DNA of 64,000 nucleotides from Bacteroidia bacterium (GTDB lineage Bacteria; Bacteroidota; Bacteroidia; B-17B0; Aurantibacillaceae). The stretch's first letter is position 1. Each line of letters begins with the position of its first letter. The translations under genes were made by a program, and so were the position numbers. Location: the NCBI GenBank assembly GCA_016787705.1, contig JAEUTP010000017.1, positions 71,511-135,510 on the forward strand, read 5' to 3'. This document shows, in pieces, positions 45,236 to 53,996 of this stretch. The notes under the pieces were generated by a model, which worked only from the letters and a program-made list of their open reading frames with translations, ran no database searches and was not told the origin of the DNA.

Positions 45236-46596
45236 TAGTATTTTGACATAAAGCTTTGAATATCCAATTTTTCAAGTAACTGTAATTCGCCTGATGATAT
45301 ACACAGTTCTCTAAACGAAACTGAAAAATCTTTTATTTTTTCTTGTACCCAATTAATATTAATTTCCTCGTCATTTCTTGCAATCAGTATTAACTCCTTA
45401 AAACGGATAAGCTCTATTACATACGGATCATTTGTTTTATAATGTACAAACATTAAAAATACGTTATTATCAGTATTCCCAAAACGATAATCTCGCTTGC
45501 GCATAAGATCATTTATCAATTTTCCTTTATTGCTTGAATTAAGTAAAATGTCCTTAGTAATGTTAATTTCAAGATTTGTCCTTGTGTTTTGAATCGAATC
45601 ACTATCAAGAGTCTTCATTCCGTAAAGCCCTTTCATGGCTTTTATAATATCATCTTTTGCAAAATTGAAACAACCGTTTTCCGAATCTTTGTATTTATCA
45701 ATTTCGGCCCAATTAGTTGTTAGTGTAGGTATAGGATCCTGATCATCTTTTTCCTTTCTAGGACGCGTAAAGAGTTTAAACTCCAGATTTTTAATTCTGT
45801 TTTCAATTGATGGCAGAAACAATTCCGCATTTTTCTTTAGACTCTCAGTGTACGTCAGATCGTTACTTATAGTATAAATAGTATATGGATCAATTAATTC
45901 TTTGTAAACCGTTTCATTGCCCCTCAAAGCAGCCACCATAAGAAAAAACGTCATTTTCGTATAAGTAAGATCTTCGATTTCCTGAAGTAAAGCCGGTATT
46001 TTATAATCGACCCTTTCTTCTTTGGGAATTTTAAAGAGGTTTCCAATAATTATTGTTTTGTCAGGAGGTGAGTGGACTAAGTCTGGGCCAAAAGGCCTTT
46101 CAATAGTTTCTCTCCCATCTCTCCAAGTCCTTGTATAAGAATCATACTCGCTAATAAACTTGCTTTTGTAATGACTGTAGAATGTCATTGGTAAAGGCTT
46201 TAAAGTAACACCGTCAATATAAAAGTCATAAGAACGTTTATGTTGCCTTAATTGCTTTTTTTCTTTGAAAATAATCTCTCCATCATAAGATAATTTTAAT
46301 CCTTTGGTTGTTTTCTCTAAAAGCTCATCTGATAAAAGTGAAAGAATTCTTTGTTTTACTAATGTAACGGAAGTACCAAGCAATGAAGACATTTGAAACG
46401 GGCTTATATCTTCTTTAACTCTAATAAAATCTGTTATTACTCTATCAAGACTGTCTAACGAATCGGGTGTACTATCCTGAATATTTGCATGAATACAATA
46501 TAAAGGATATTGGATAACAAACAAGCCAAGTAGACTTTTGCCAGCTTGTGCCTGTTCATTATAGTACTTTTCTATATCAATACTAAATAATCCCAT
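45235..46596 (-). CDS. Winged-helix-containing protein of unknown function
   Basis: A 453-residue protein. Residues about 60-125 (RVITDFIRVKEDISPFQMSS, then LGTSVTLVKQRILSLLSDELLEKTTKGLKLSYDG) look like a winged-helix domain; the rest, rich in charged and aromatic residues, is not recognised. No signal peptide or membrane segment. It sits between the helicase and PLD genes with a one-base gap and a one-base overlap, so it is part of the same unit and may bridge the two, or recognise nucleic acid. No catalytic motif was found. Confidence 0.72.
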   Translation of the reverse strand: MGLFSIDIEKYYNEQAQAGKSLLGLFVIQYPLYCIHANIQDSTPDSLDSLDRVITDFIRVKEDISPFQMSSLLGTSVTLVKQRILSLLSDELLEKTTKGLKLSYDGEIIFKEKKQLRQHKRSYDFYIDGVTLKPLPMTFYSHYKSKFISEYDSYTRTWRDGRETIERPFGPDLVHSPPDKTIIIGNLFKIPKEERVDYKIPALLQEIEDLTYTKMTFFLMVAALRGNETVYKELIDPYTIYTISNDLTYTESLKKNAELFLPSIENRIKNLEFKLFTRPRKEKDDQDPIPTLTTNWAEIDKYKDSENGCFNFAKDDIIKAMKGLYGMKTLDSDSIQNTRTNLEINITKDILLNSSNKGKLINDLMRKRDYRFGNTDNNVFLMFVHYKTNDPYVIELIRFKELILIARNDEEININWVQEKIKDFSVSFRELCISSGELQLLEKLDIQSFMSKY

Positions 46597-46597
46597 G

Positions 46598-49500
46598 TCA
46601 AGTATAACTAAATGTAATTTGTTGCTTGTCGTTATCTATTCTAATAATTTTCACTAAAATTTGCTGCCCTTCTGTTAGCTTCTTTTTTTTATTAACCTTA
46701 GTTGTATGCAATAAGCCTTCGATTCCGCATTCTAGTTTTACGAAATAACCAAAATTAACTTTCTTAACAATTTTGCCTGGAAGTTTTTGTCCTACTTTTA
46801 TATTGGCAATGTTACTTTTCCACGTGTTTTTCCTGATAAAACCGTTAGATCTTTTTTCGGGGGCTAAAATCTGTAAGGTTACCCTCTTGTTGTCACTATT
46901 TATATATTTAATAAATAATTCCATTGTTGTATCAACTGACAGATCACTAAATTTCTTTTGATTATTTTCTTCAATAAATGCAATTGGTAATAAACAATCG
47001 TAACCTTCAACTTTAAAAAAATGACCAAACGTTGCACCACCTTTCGTGCCACAAGATTTATATTTTGCTAATACCTTGTCGCCCGATTTATACTTTTCAG
47101 TGAGTTTTTCGAATGGTGATTTGAAATCTCTATAATCAGCTATATTCACAAAGTTTCCAATTAATTCTTCCTTTGAAAGTCGTACTAATTTTGAAAAGAG
47201 TTCTGTATAATTAAAAAGTAAATCAAAATGTGATCTTTTATCAGTGAGTGTTTTTGCATTACCAATTAAAATTAATTTCTTCTTTGCACGGCTAAATGCG
47301 ACATTTAAACGTTTGGCATCATCCAAAAAACCAACTTTAACAGGTTTTTTTCCGTTTCGAATTGAAGCCTCATGATCTGAAGATCGAGTAAAGCTAAACA
47401 GAATCACGTCGTACTCTTTTCCTTGAAAAGAATCCAAAGTAGAGACATCAATATTTTTATGTTGGCATTTTTCAGAATTATTAATATGATATTTAATGTT
47501 TGCTACTTGTGATTTGTAGGGAGCTATTATGGCAATTTCTGATGTTGGTAAATGATTCTCAAAAAGTAGTGGTAGTATAATGTCAACAATAGCTTCTGCC
47601 TCAGTATTATTTTTCGCAGAAGTTCCTTCTACAATTTCATAAGGGCTTGGCGTATTAGAGGTATCAAAAAAAACAACTTCTTTATTGAATGGAGAAGGAT
47701 AGTCTAGTTTATTTTGATGAGTTTTTGCCCCCATTAGAACTTTCCCTCCATAAAAAGATTCTGAAACAAATTTACCAATATTAGGATGCATGCGATGTTG
47801 ATAGTTCAACATTTCTAAATTTTCTTTTGGAAAGCGGTCTTGCTCTATCCTTTTTATTAGAAATTCAAAAAAAGAAGTTTTTAAAGCACGAATTATTTCC
47901 TCTTGCAAATAACCGTATCCAAATTCGGATCGAGGAAAGCTTTTAGGATCATTTGGGTCAATTAATGAGCTATCCATATAAGGTGGTAATTGCATTTGAT
48001 CGCCAACTAAAATAACTTCTTTCCCAAGTTCAATTGCCACGAGTGTTTCGGCAATGTTTGCTTTACCAGCTTCATCAATTATTACGGTATCAAACCGCAA
48101 TCCAGCATCTCGAAAAACCGGATCGGTTTTAATTCCTATACATGTTGCAAAAACAACATCCACAGAGCCATAAATAAGCGGTTGAATAAGGGTATCTATT
48201 TCGTTATTTATTGAGCCTAGCCATTTTTCATATGCCTTTATAGTATCCTGCATTTCTAAGACACTTAAATCTGAGATGCCATCAAGTAACAGAAAATGTC
48301 GTTGCTTAAGAATCTCTTTAAGATTTCCATACTTGGCGATATAATTATTCACTGTGTCATTATATTCAGGAAGAATTTTTTCACGTGTCTTCCCATCCTT
48401 TACTGAACGCAAATAATATTTTAAAAGGGTTAATTGATTTTGAAGAAATTCGTTAAAAGTTTCTTGATACTCATTAACTAAATTATCAATATGATATATG
48501 CTTAGACTTTTATCAATTTTATCCTCTTTTCCCACTCTCAATAAATTCAAAGTAGAATCTTTTGATATTTTAGATAAAACGTTATCTACCGCAACGTGAT
48601 TTTGCCCTGTAACAAGAATACGCTTACCATCACTCGCTAATTGATTAATAATTTCTGCTATTACAGTTGTTTTTCCAGTACCTGGCGGCCCTTGAATTAA
48701 AAATATATTTCCGTTACCAATTGCTTTTCTTACAGCTTTTATTTGGTTATTATCGCGCTGTTCTATTTCAGTATTGATTAAATCCGGGTTAAACAATTTT
48801 TTGGTAGAGAGTATAGGAGGCTTAATTTTTTCAGGCTGTACCAATAGAGATTCGATATGATCAATCTTTATTTTTTTCTGCAAAAAATCTTGAATGATAC
48901 TCCGTTGAATCTGTAGTTGTGCTTTTGACACTTTGATTTCCACATAAAATCCACTACGCAAACTATTTAAAGATACATCTCTGTAAAAAACTAATTTGCA
49001 TTTATTGTTTTCAAAACTAATAGTAGCATCACTGAACCATTCCAATTCATATTGTGAGTCGGAGCCAACAGGAACTTTGATGTTTACCATGGAATCGTCT
49101 TCAATTTCCAAGCTATTTCCCACCGACTGATCAATTGTAATCGCGACCGTCCCATTTAAAGCATTTGTTCGTTCAAATTTTTCGACATATACTGGAATTG
49201 TCTTGTTCCGATCAAGTAAGCTCTCTTGATACTCCAAAAATTTATCGATCAAACCGAGTGTTCTTCCTTCTTCCCTTAAAATTTCACCGGCTTCCTGTTT
49301 TAATTTCGTCAAAATTTCAAAAGCTCTCGACTTCTCCAAAATAAAATCAATTACTTTCTTATTACTCTCATCAGAAGTGAGATTGGTGTTTGGTGAACTT
49401 ATAATTAGAGGAGACCGAAGAAAGTAGGCTCCAATTCTACTGTTTTGTTTCTTTGCTTTCGACGCGCCACTAAATGATTGCCCGAAACTAAAATTTTTTA

Positions 49501-50884
49501 TCAAGCATTTTACTGACTTTTGATCTTTTGAAATTTCGACTTCACCAAAAAAATTGACATCTTCGTTGAAAAGTGAAAACTCTATTATATCGCCTTTGCG
49601 AAATTTTGGATTAACGCGTGTCCAATATCCTGCTGTGCTTAACTTTTCTAACAACCTTGTTTCATTTTCTGACGAATGATCTTGTCCTTCAAGAAAATAG
49701 GCAATTGCATTTTGTTTAAATGTAGTTTCATACACACTACTATTAGATTCAAATGAAATATGCCATGTAAAAGGCGCTTCAATCTCTTTTGAGAAAAGAT
49801 TTTCATTCCCTGCGAAGTAGTTTCTAATGGCCTCTATATCCTGATCCGAAGCATGGTTTCCTAATATTGACTTTTTAAATGCTTCAAAATTTCTTAATTC
49901 AATATCAATTAAACCAAAATCATTCGTTTGAATTACAGGCTGCGGCAAATCCTCTTTAACTTCCACAGATGCCGGAATAACACGAAACAGATCAAGTGAA
50001 TCAATTTTATCTATAATTTTTACTTTTGCAGGTTCGGTTAGGTTCTCTAATTTATGTTCTTTACTGAGTATACAGTAAAACCCTTTTTCTGTCAGTAGAA
50101 TATAGGAATTGGGTAATTCTTCAATAAAGCTAGAAGTAAATACATCGCCGCGGTCTATTCTATTCCATAAAATCGAATCACTGCCTTTTTTTTCGCCATG
50201 CTTAATGGATAGTTTTACTTGTTTATTCTCGAAGTCGATATCAGTAATTATGCACTTGAGCCATGAACCTTCAGTAATTTTTTTGAACAATTCTTCCGCT
50301 TGAGGAACAGACCAAGATAGGTCTATTAGAGATAATCTGCCCAGAAAGCCATCTGCAAATAGAGTAAAGATTTGCGATGGTGGGACTACTTTTGAAACTC
50401 TAACATCAATCTCAGATCCTTTCTTATACTTTTTTTGAAATTCCCTTCTGAAAGTAATTGAATGATCTAACTCTTCAAGTCCAGTGAGGTTATTTAATAC
50501 TAATGCAAGTTGTTCATTTGAGATTTTCGCATTTGGGTTAGCCTCAACTTTGATATTATATCTTTCAAGTATCAGTACTAATAAAGAGATGCTTATATTA
50601 AAACGCTTCGCGATCTGAGAAAGCCGAACGTGTGGAGGTGTCTGAGTATTTTCTGTCCTGATAACAAGACTCAAATTAGAAGCTTTATAGTAAGCCTCCC
50701 CCGATATGGATACAGCAACTTCTATAACCTCAAAATCAACTATATCTCCTATGCGCAGATCCGTTCCTTTCTCTATGTCGAAGGCAAAACGTTTCTCTGC
50801 ATTGAGTTCAACGAAACCCAACGATCCGGAGATATTTATAATCCTACCTTGTTTTTTCAAGTCTTGAGCTTTAAGTAAAGACAT
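46598..50884 (-). CDS. SF1 (Upf1/Dna2-like) helicase with cold-shock and S1 domains
   Basis: A 1428-residue protein. Residues 1-75 resemble a cold-shock fold, 86-132 an IF2N-like domain (VRLSQIAKRFNISI), 152-230 an S1 domain. The middle (240-660) is unassigned. The helicase core has Walker A GPPGTGKTT (732-740), DEAG (937-940), GDQMQLPP (961-968), QHRMHP (1029-1034), SFQGKE (1152-1157) and NVAFSRAK (1194-1201), all typical of superfamily 1B RNA/DNA helicases of the Upf1-Dna2 group. Two more S1-like domains end the protein (about 1265-1340 and 1360-1428). Four or five single-strand or RNA-binding folds point to RNA as substrate. First gene of the CARF operon; it is divergent from the WYL gene. 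Confidence 0.92.
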   Translation of the reverse strand: MSLLKAQDLKKQGRIINISGSLGFVELNAEKRFAFDIEKGTDLRIGDIVDFEVIEVAVSISGEAYYKASNLSLVIRTENTQTPPHVRLSQIAKRFNISISLLVLILERYNIKVEANPNAKISNEQLALVLNNLTGLEELDHSITFRREFQKKYKKGSEIDVRVSKVVPPSQIFTLFADGFLGRLSLIDLSWSVPQAEELFKKITEGSWLKCIITDIDFENKQVKLSIKHGEKKGSDSILWNRIDRGDVFTSSFIEELPNSYILLTEKGFYCILSKEHKLENLTEPAKVKIIDKIDSLDLFRVIPASVEVKEDLPQPVIQTNDFGLIDIELRNFEAFKKSILGNHASDQDIEAIRNYFAGNENLFSKEIEAPFTWHISFESNSSVYETTFKQNAIAYFLEGQDHSSENETRLLEKLSTAGYWTRVNPKFRKGDIIEFSLFNEDVNFFGEVEISKDQKSVKCLIKNFSFGQSFSGASKAKKQNSRIGAYFLRSPLIISSPNTNLTSDESNKKVIDFILEKSRAFEILTKLKQEAGEILREEGRTLGLIDKFLEYQESLLDRNKTIPVYVEKFERTNALNGTVAITIDQSVGNSLEIEDDSMVNIKVPVGSDSQYELEWFSDATISFENNKCKLVFYRDVSLNSLRSGFYVEIKVSKAQLQIQRSIIQDFLQKKIKIDHIESLLVQPEKIKPPILSTKKLFNPDLINTEIEQRDNNQIKAVRKAIGNGNIFLIQGPPGTGKTTVIAEIINQLASDGKRILVTGQNHVAVDNVLSKISKDSTLNLLRVGKEDKIDKSLSIYHIDNLVNEYQETFNEFLQNQLTLLKYYLRSVKDGKTREKILPEYNDTVNNYIAKYGNLKEILKQRHFLLLDGISDLSVLEMQDTIKAYEKWLGSINNEIDTLIQPLIYGSVDVVFATCIGIKTDPVFRDAGLRFDTVIIDEAGKANIAETLVAIELGKEVILVGDQMQLPPYMDSSLIDPNDPKSFPRSEFGYGYLQEEIIRALKTSFFEFLIKRIEQDRFPKENLEMLNYQHRMHPNIGKFVSESFYGGKVLMGAKTHQNKLDYPSPFNKEVVFFDTSNTPSPYEIVEGTSAKNNTEAEAIVDIILPLLFENHLPTSEIAIIAPYKSQVANIKYHINNSEKCQHKNIDVSTLDSFQGKEYDVILFSFTRSSDHEASIRNGKKPVKVGFLDDAKRLNVAFSRAKKKLILIGNAKTLTDKRSHFDLLFNYTELFSKLVRLSKEELIGNFVNIADYRDFKSPFEKLTEKYKSGDKVLAKYKSCGTKGGATFGHFFKVEGYDCLLPIAFIEENNQKKFSDLSVDTTMELFIKYINSDNKRVTLQILAPEKRSNGFIRKNTWKSNIANIKVGQKLPGKIVKKVNFGYFVKLECGIEGLLHTTKVNKKKKLTEGQQILVKIIRIDNDKQQITFSYT

Positions 50885-50926
50885 TTTTGTAGTACAGTAA
50901 ATATAACATAAAATTACAATGGTAGA

Positions 50927-50943
50927 TTGTCAACTTCCGTCAA
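50927..50943. promoter_or_regulatory. Putative WYL operator, copy 1
   Basis: The plus strand reads TTGTCAACTTCCGTCAA; its complement is TTGACGGAAGTTGACAA. The same 17 bases with one change occur at 51874-51890. Each site contains two TTGAC units 10 bases apart, one helical turn. This copy lies in the divergent promoter region between helicase and WYL genes, on top of the -33 TTG for the WYL gene. Confidence 0.65.
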
Positions 50944-50957
50944 AAATGATATATTTA
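50927..50957 (+). promoter_or_regulatory. Promoter of WYL regulator gene
   Basis: TTG at 50927-50929, 20 bases, then TATATTTA at 50950-50957: one mismatch to TAnnTTTG. The start codon at 50974 follows 16 bases later. The -33 half overlaps the putative operator, so autoregulation is likely. Confidence 0.6.
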
Positions 50958-50973
50958 CTTTAATTTCAGGCAA

Positions 50974-51873
50974 ATGAATGATCAGGCAAAATTTCAACGA
51001 ATGCTGGAAATCCTTATGAAGCTTTCCGGATCCTTCGGTTACAGTGTTAGACAATTGGCCGATGATTTCGAATCTTCGGAACGCACCATCTATCGATATC
51101 TGACAACTTTTAAAAATGCGGGTTTCCTGATTGATAGTAAAAACGGTTATTTTAAAATTGATAAGAAGTCAAATGAATATAAAGATCTGACAAAGTTATT
51201 ACACTTTTCGGAGGAGGAAGCTCACATCTTAAGCAAAGCAATACATTTGATTGATGATGAAAGCAGATTTAAAAATGATTTGTACGAAAAACTATTTGTC
51301 CTATTCGATTCTGAGAAAGCGATAAATAAGATTGTAAGGAAAGAGAGTTCTGAAAATGTAATTAAACTCAAAGGCGCTATAAAAAACAAGGAACAAGTTC
51401 TCTTCGAAGCCTACAGATCTTCTAATAGCGATAACATACGGGACAGATTAGTTGAGCCTTTTGGTTTTACAACAAATTACAATTACGTTTGGTGTTACGA
51501 CATGGAAGCTAAAACTAACAAGACATTTAAGGTCGCCAGAATTAAAGGTATTAAGATCATCGAAAGAAAATGGAAGAATGAACGATCTCATAAGAAAAAT
51601 GAAATAGATGTTTTTAGAATTGGCGGAGAAAAGCAAATACCAATTAAGCTAAAGCTAAGCTTGATGGCTTATAATCTTTTGATTGAAGAATACCCGCTTT
51701 CTGAAAAGTACTTAGAGAAAAGGAAGGATAGTGAATACCTTTTTGACGGGTGGGTATGCGACTTTAATGGTGTTGGGCGTTTTATTTTGGGCCTGATTGA
51801 TCAAATAGAAGTAATTAGTCCGAAAGCATTAAAAGAACATTTAAATAAAAAAATAAAGAATAAAGCTTTTTAA
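50974..51873 (+). CDS. WYL-domain transcriptional regulator
   Basis: A 299-residue regulator with an N-terminal HTH domain (QRMLEILMKLSGSFGYSVRQ, LADDFESSERTIYRYLTTF) and a WYL-type ligand-binding domain (about 125-215; KNKEQVLFEAYRSSNS, VEPFGFTTNYNYVWCYDMEA, where the WYL triad is WCY-like). WYL proteins such as BrxR and CapW repress defence operons and may sense nucleic acid or nucleotides. It lies between the divergent helicase-CARF operon and jetA, flanked by two matching 17-base sites, which makes it the candidate regulator of both. Confidence 0.9.
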   Translation: MNDQAKFQRMLEILMKLSGSFGYSVRQLADDFESSERTIYRYLTTFKNAGFLIDSKNGYFKIDKKSNEYKDLTKLLHFSEEEAHILSKAIHLIDDESRFKNDLYEKLFVLFDSEKAINKIVRKESSENVIKLKGAIKNKEQVLFEAYRSSNSDNIRDRLVEPFGFTTNYNYVWCYDMEAKTNKTFKVARIKGIKIIERKWKNERSHKKNEIDVFRIGGEKQIPIKLKLSLMAYNLLIEEYPLSEKYLEKRKDSEYLFDGWVCDFNGVGRFILGLIDQIEVISPKALKEHLNKKIKNKAF

Positions 51874-51890
51874 TTGACGGATGTTGACAA
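51874..51890. promoter_or_regulatory. Putative WYL operator, copy 2
   Basis: TTGACGGATGTTGACAA differs at one base from the complement of the copy at 50927-50943. It lies just past the WYL stop codon and upstream of a -7-like TAGATTTG at 51901-51908, where it would cover the -33 region of the jetA promoter. Confidence 0.65.
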
Positions 51891-51900
51891 AATCATGAAT

Positions 51901-51908
51901 TAGATTTG
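51901..51908 (+). promoter_or_regulatory. Possible -7 element of jetABCD
   Basis: TAGATTTG matches TAnnTTTG perfectly and lies 51 bases upstream of the jetA start. No well-spaced TTG was found: those of the operator are 14 and 24 bases away. Confidence 0.45.
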
Positions 51909-51958
51909 GCCTTGCAAAATAATGAATATTGATATAAATTTTCTATAGTAAATTACAT

Positions 51959-53404
51959 TTGAATACTTACAGCAAAATAGTCAACTTCCTTAATTCACCG
52001 GTCGTTAAATTTCTTCAGAAAGATAACGCTGTCCTAATATTGAGTTTTTTATATAATGAGTATAAGCTAAAGGGTAAACCCGAAATTCAAAAATTTGAGC
52101 TTATTCGCCTACTTGATCTTTATCTAATTGAAATTAGGAAGGAAAATAATGGCAAATTCTCTTTTACTGCGAAAGAATATATTGAATTTTGGCAGAAAGA
52201 TGAAACACCTTATCTACAAACTAATTATTTTAATAATGAGCTAAATGACTGGATGGTAGAACCAACGATCACGGTAAGAAGGATATTCCGTTGGGTAGAT
52301 GATCCGGAAGATAACGAGAATATTGATGCTGAAATCGGCTTCCTAAATATTCTGAATACAATGAAGAAAATTGTTTTCGGAACATTGATTGATCCTAACG
52401 AAAAATTGTCTCAACTAAATGCTGAGAAGAAAATTATTGAGAATCAGATAGCAATTATTGAAGATCTCATCTCGAGGGGAGAGAAAATGGAACAGATAGA
52501 CTCCCATCAAATCCTTTCCAAATACGCTAATATTGTGAGGGATTCTAAGCGGCTTATTAACGATTTTGACGAAATTTCAAATAAGTACAAGAAGTTAAAG
52601 ACTGAGATTAAAGATAAGTATAACGTTGAAAAATTAAGTAGAGGAGCTGTTCTTGGCTCATATCTTGAAACGGATAGTAAATTACAAGAAAACTCACTAG
52701 TGAAGAGTTATAGAGCTTTTAGAGCATATCTTAGGCCAGAGAGTGAAGATCAGTTAGAGGATTTGATAGAGCGTATACATTCCCTTCCTCAAATTAAACC
52801 CATTGAAGACCGCTTCGTATCGAGACTTACCATGCATCTTGGTGGAGCTAGTAAGAAAGTTGGACACATAGATGGCGAAATTTTTAATTGGGTTAAAACT
52901 ATGTTCGATGAGAAATTTCAAGAAAATGCGAAACAAATTTATGCTTTAACGCAAGACATTAAAAGGATCGTTATCGAAAACAAAACAAAATTTCCTGAAC
53001 AAAAAAAATTTATTGAAATAGAAGCTTATCCTGAAATATTTACGGACAGATTTCTTTTTGTACCAACTACTAAAATTAAATTTAGTGAACGCATAATTAC
53101 TCAAAATGCTGAAGATTTTAAAGATGATATTTTTGATGACATTAAAAACCGTTTCTCAATAGATGAGACAGAATTACGAGCGAATTTATTGGCACTAACG
53201 AAGACACATGGCAGTATCACGCTTACAGAAGTAGTAAAAAAACACCCAATTAAAAAAGGACTACCTGAGGTTATTGCATACATTAAAATTGCTACCTCTG
53301 ATAATTTATGCTTGATAGACCGTACCCAAAAAGAGACAATCATATATGATACAAATTATTCAGTTGATTTACCTTTAATTACTTTTAAAAATGAATTGGA
53401 ATAA
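51959..53404 (+). CDS. jetA: Wadjet subunit JetA
   Basis: A 481-residue MukF-like kleisin-type subunit of the Wadjet anti-plasmid system (DUF3375 family). The protein begins with an N-terminal winged-helix-like region (FLNSPVVKFLQKDNAVLILSFLYNEYK) and has a long helical middle with coiled-coil segments (MKKIVFGTLIDPNEKLSQLNAEK in part). The start is TTG at 51959; no in-frame ATG lies just upstream and the first residues MNTYSKIVNF are family-like. It overlaps jetB by 14 bases. In Wadjet the complex extrudes small circular DNA and JetD cuts it. Confidence 0.9.
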   Translation: MNTYSKIVNFLNSPVVKFLQKDNAVLILSFLYNEYKLKGKPEIQKFELIRLLDLYLIEIRKENNGKFSFTAKEYIEFWQKDETPYLQTNYFNNELNDWMVEPTITVRRIFRWVDDPEDNENIDAEIGFLNILNTMKKIVFGTLIDPNEKLSQLNAEKKIIENQIAIIEDLISRGEKMEQIDSHQILSKYANIVRDSKRLINDFDEISNKYKKLKTEIKDKYNVEKLSRGAVLGSYLETDSKLQENSLVKSYRAFRAYLRPESEDQLEDLIERIHSLPQIKPIEDRFVSRLTMHLGGASKKVGHIDGEIFNWVKTMFDEKFQENAKQIYALTQDIKRIVIENKTKFPEQKKFIEIEAYPEIFTDRFLFVPTTKIKFSERIITQNAEDFKDDIFDDIKNRFSIDETELRANLLALTKTHGSITLTEVVKKHPIKKGLPEVIAYIKIATSDNLCLIDRTQKETIIYDTNYSVDLPLITFKNELE

Positions 53405-53996
53405 CATTTTGCCATACTCACCAGCAATTCTCAAGCTGTTAACGGGTGCAACCTATTCTTCAAACAAAGAATGGGATATGTTACTGTCACATAGGACAGA
53501 AATAGAACAGTATTTTGAACAAATTGGAATAAGTCTCGAGATGTTTGAAGAGGAAGGTTTTGCTTACCTCAGTCAGCCCAGGGTAAGTGAGCTTGACGAA
53601 GAAACTCAACTTTTTTTAAAGCAAAAGAAAAAAATAGAGAAATTTCCAGTGATTATTTACCGTAAACAATTGTCAGACGAGCAAACTTTATTATCTGTAT
53701 TATTAAGGGAGAAATATGATGAACTAGAAGATAATATAATTAGTAGGCAGGGCATATTCAATTTATTGAGAGATTTTTATAAAGAAAATCTTAATAAGGA
53801 AAAAGAAGAGAAACACTACCAACAATTGATTGAATCAATGATTAATTTGAATTTTTTAACGAGCCTTAAAATTCAGGGAAGTGAAGAATCCTATCGAATT
53901 GAAAAAATACTGAAAGCAAAGGTTGATATTACCAAAATTGTTGAGATTAAGGAGAAGTTAATTAAATATTATGGAGAGCAACAAACAGAATCATAA
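53391..53996 (+). CDS. jetB: Wadjet subunit JetB
   Basis: A 201-residue MukE-like subunit (DUF4194). It is mostly helical with a winged-helix look (EEEGFAYLSQPRVSELDEE, KFPVIIYRKQLSDEQTLL, then FNLLRDFYKENLNK). It bridges the JetA kleisin and the JetC ATPase. It overlaps jetA by 14 bases and jetC by 26 bases, indicating translational coupling. Length and position match the family. Confidence 0.9.
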   Translation: MNWNNILPYSPAILKLLTGATYSSNKEWDMLLSHRTEIEQYFEQIGISLEMFEEEGFAYLSQPRVSELDEETQLFLKQKKKIEKFPVIIYRKQLSDEQTLLSVLLREKYDELEDNIISRQGIFNLLRDFYKENLNKEKEEKHYQQLIESMINLNFLTSLKIQGSEESYRIEKILKAKVDITKIVEIKEKLIKYYGEQQTES

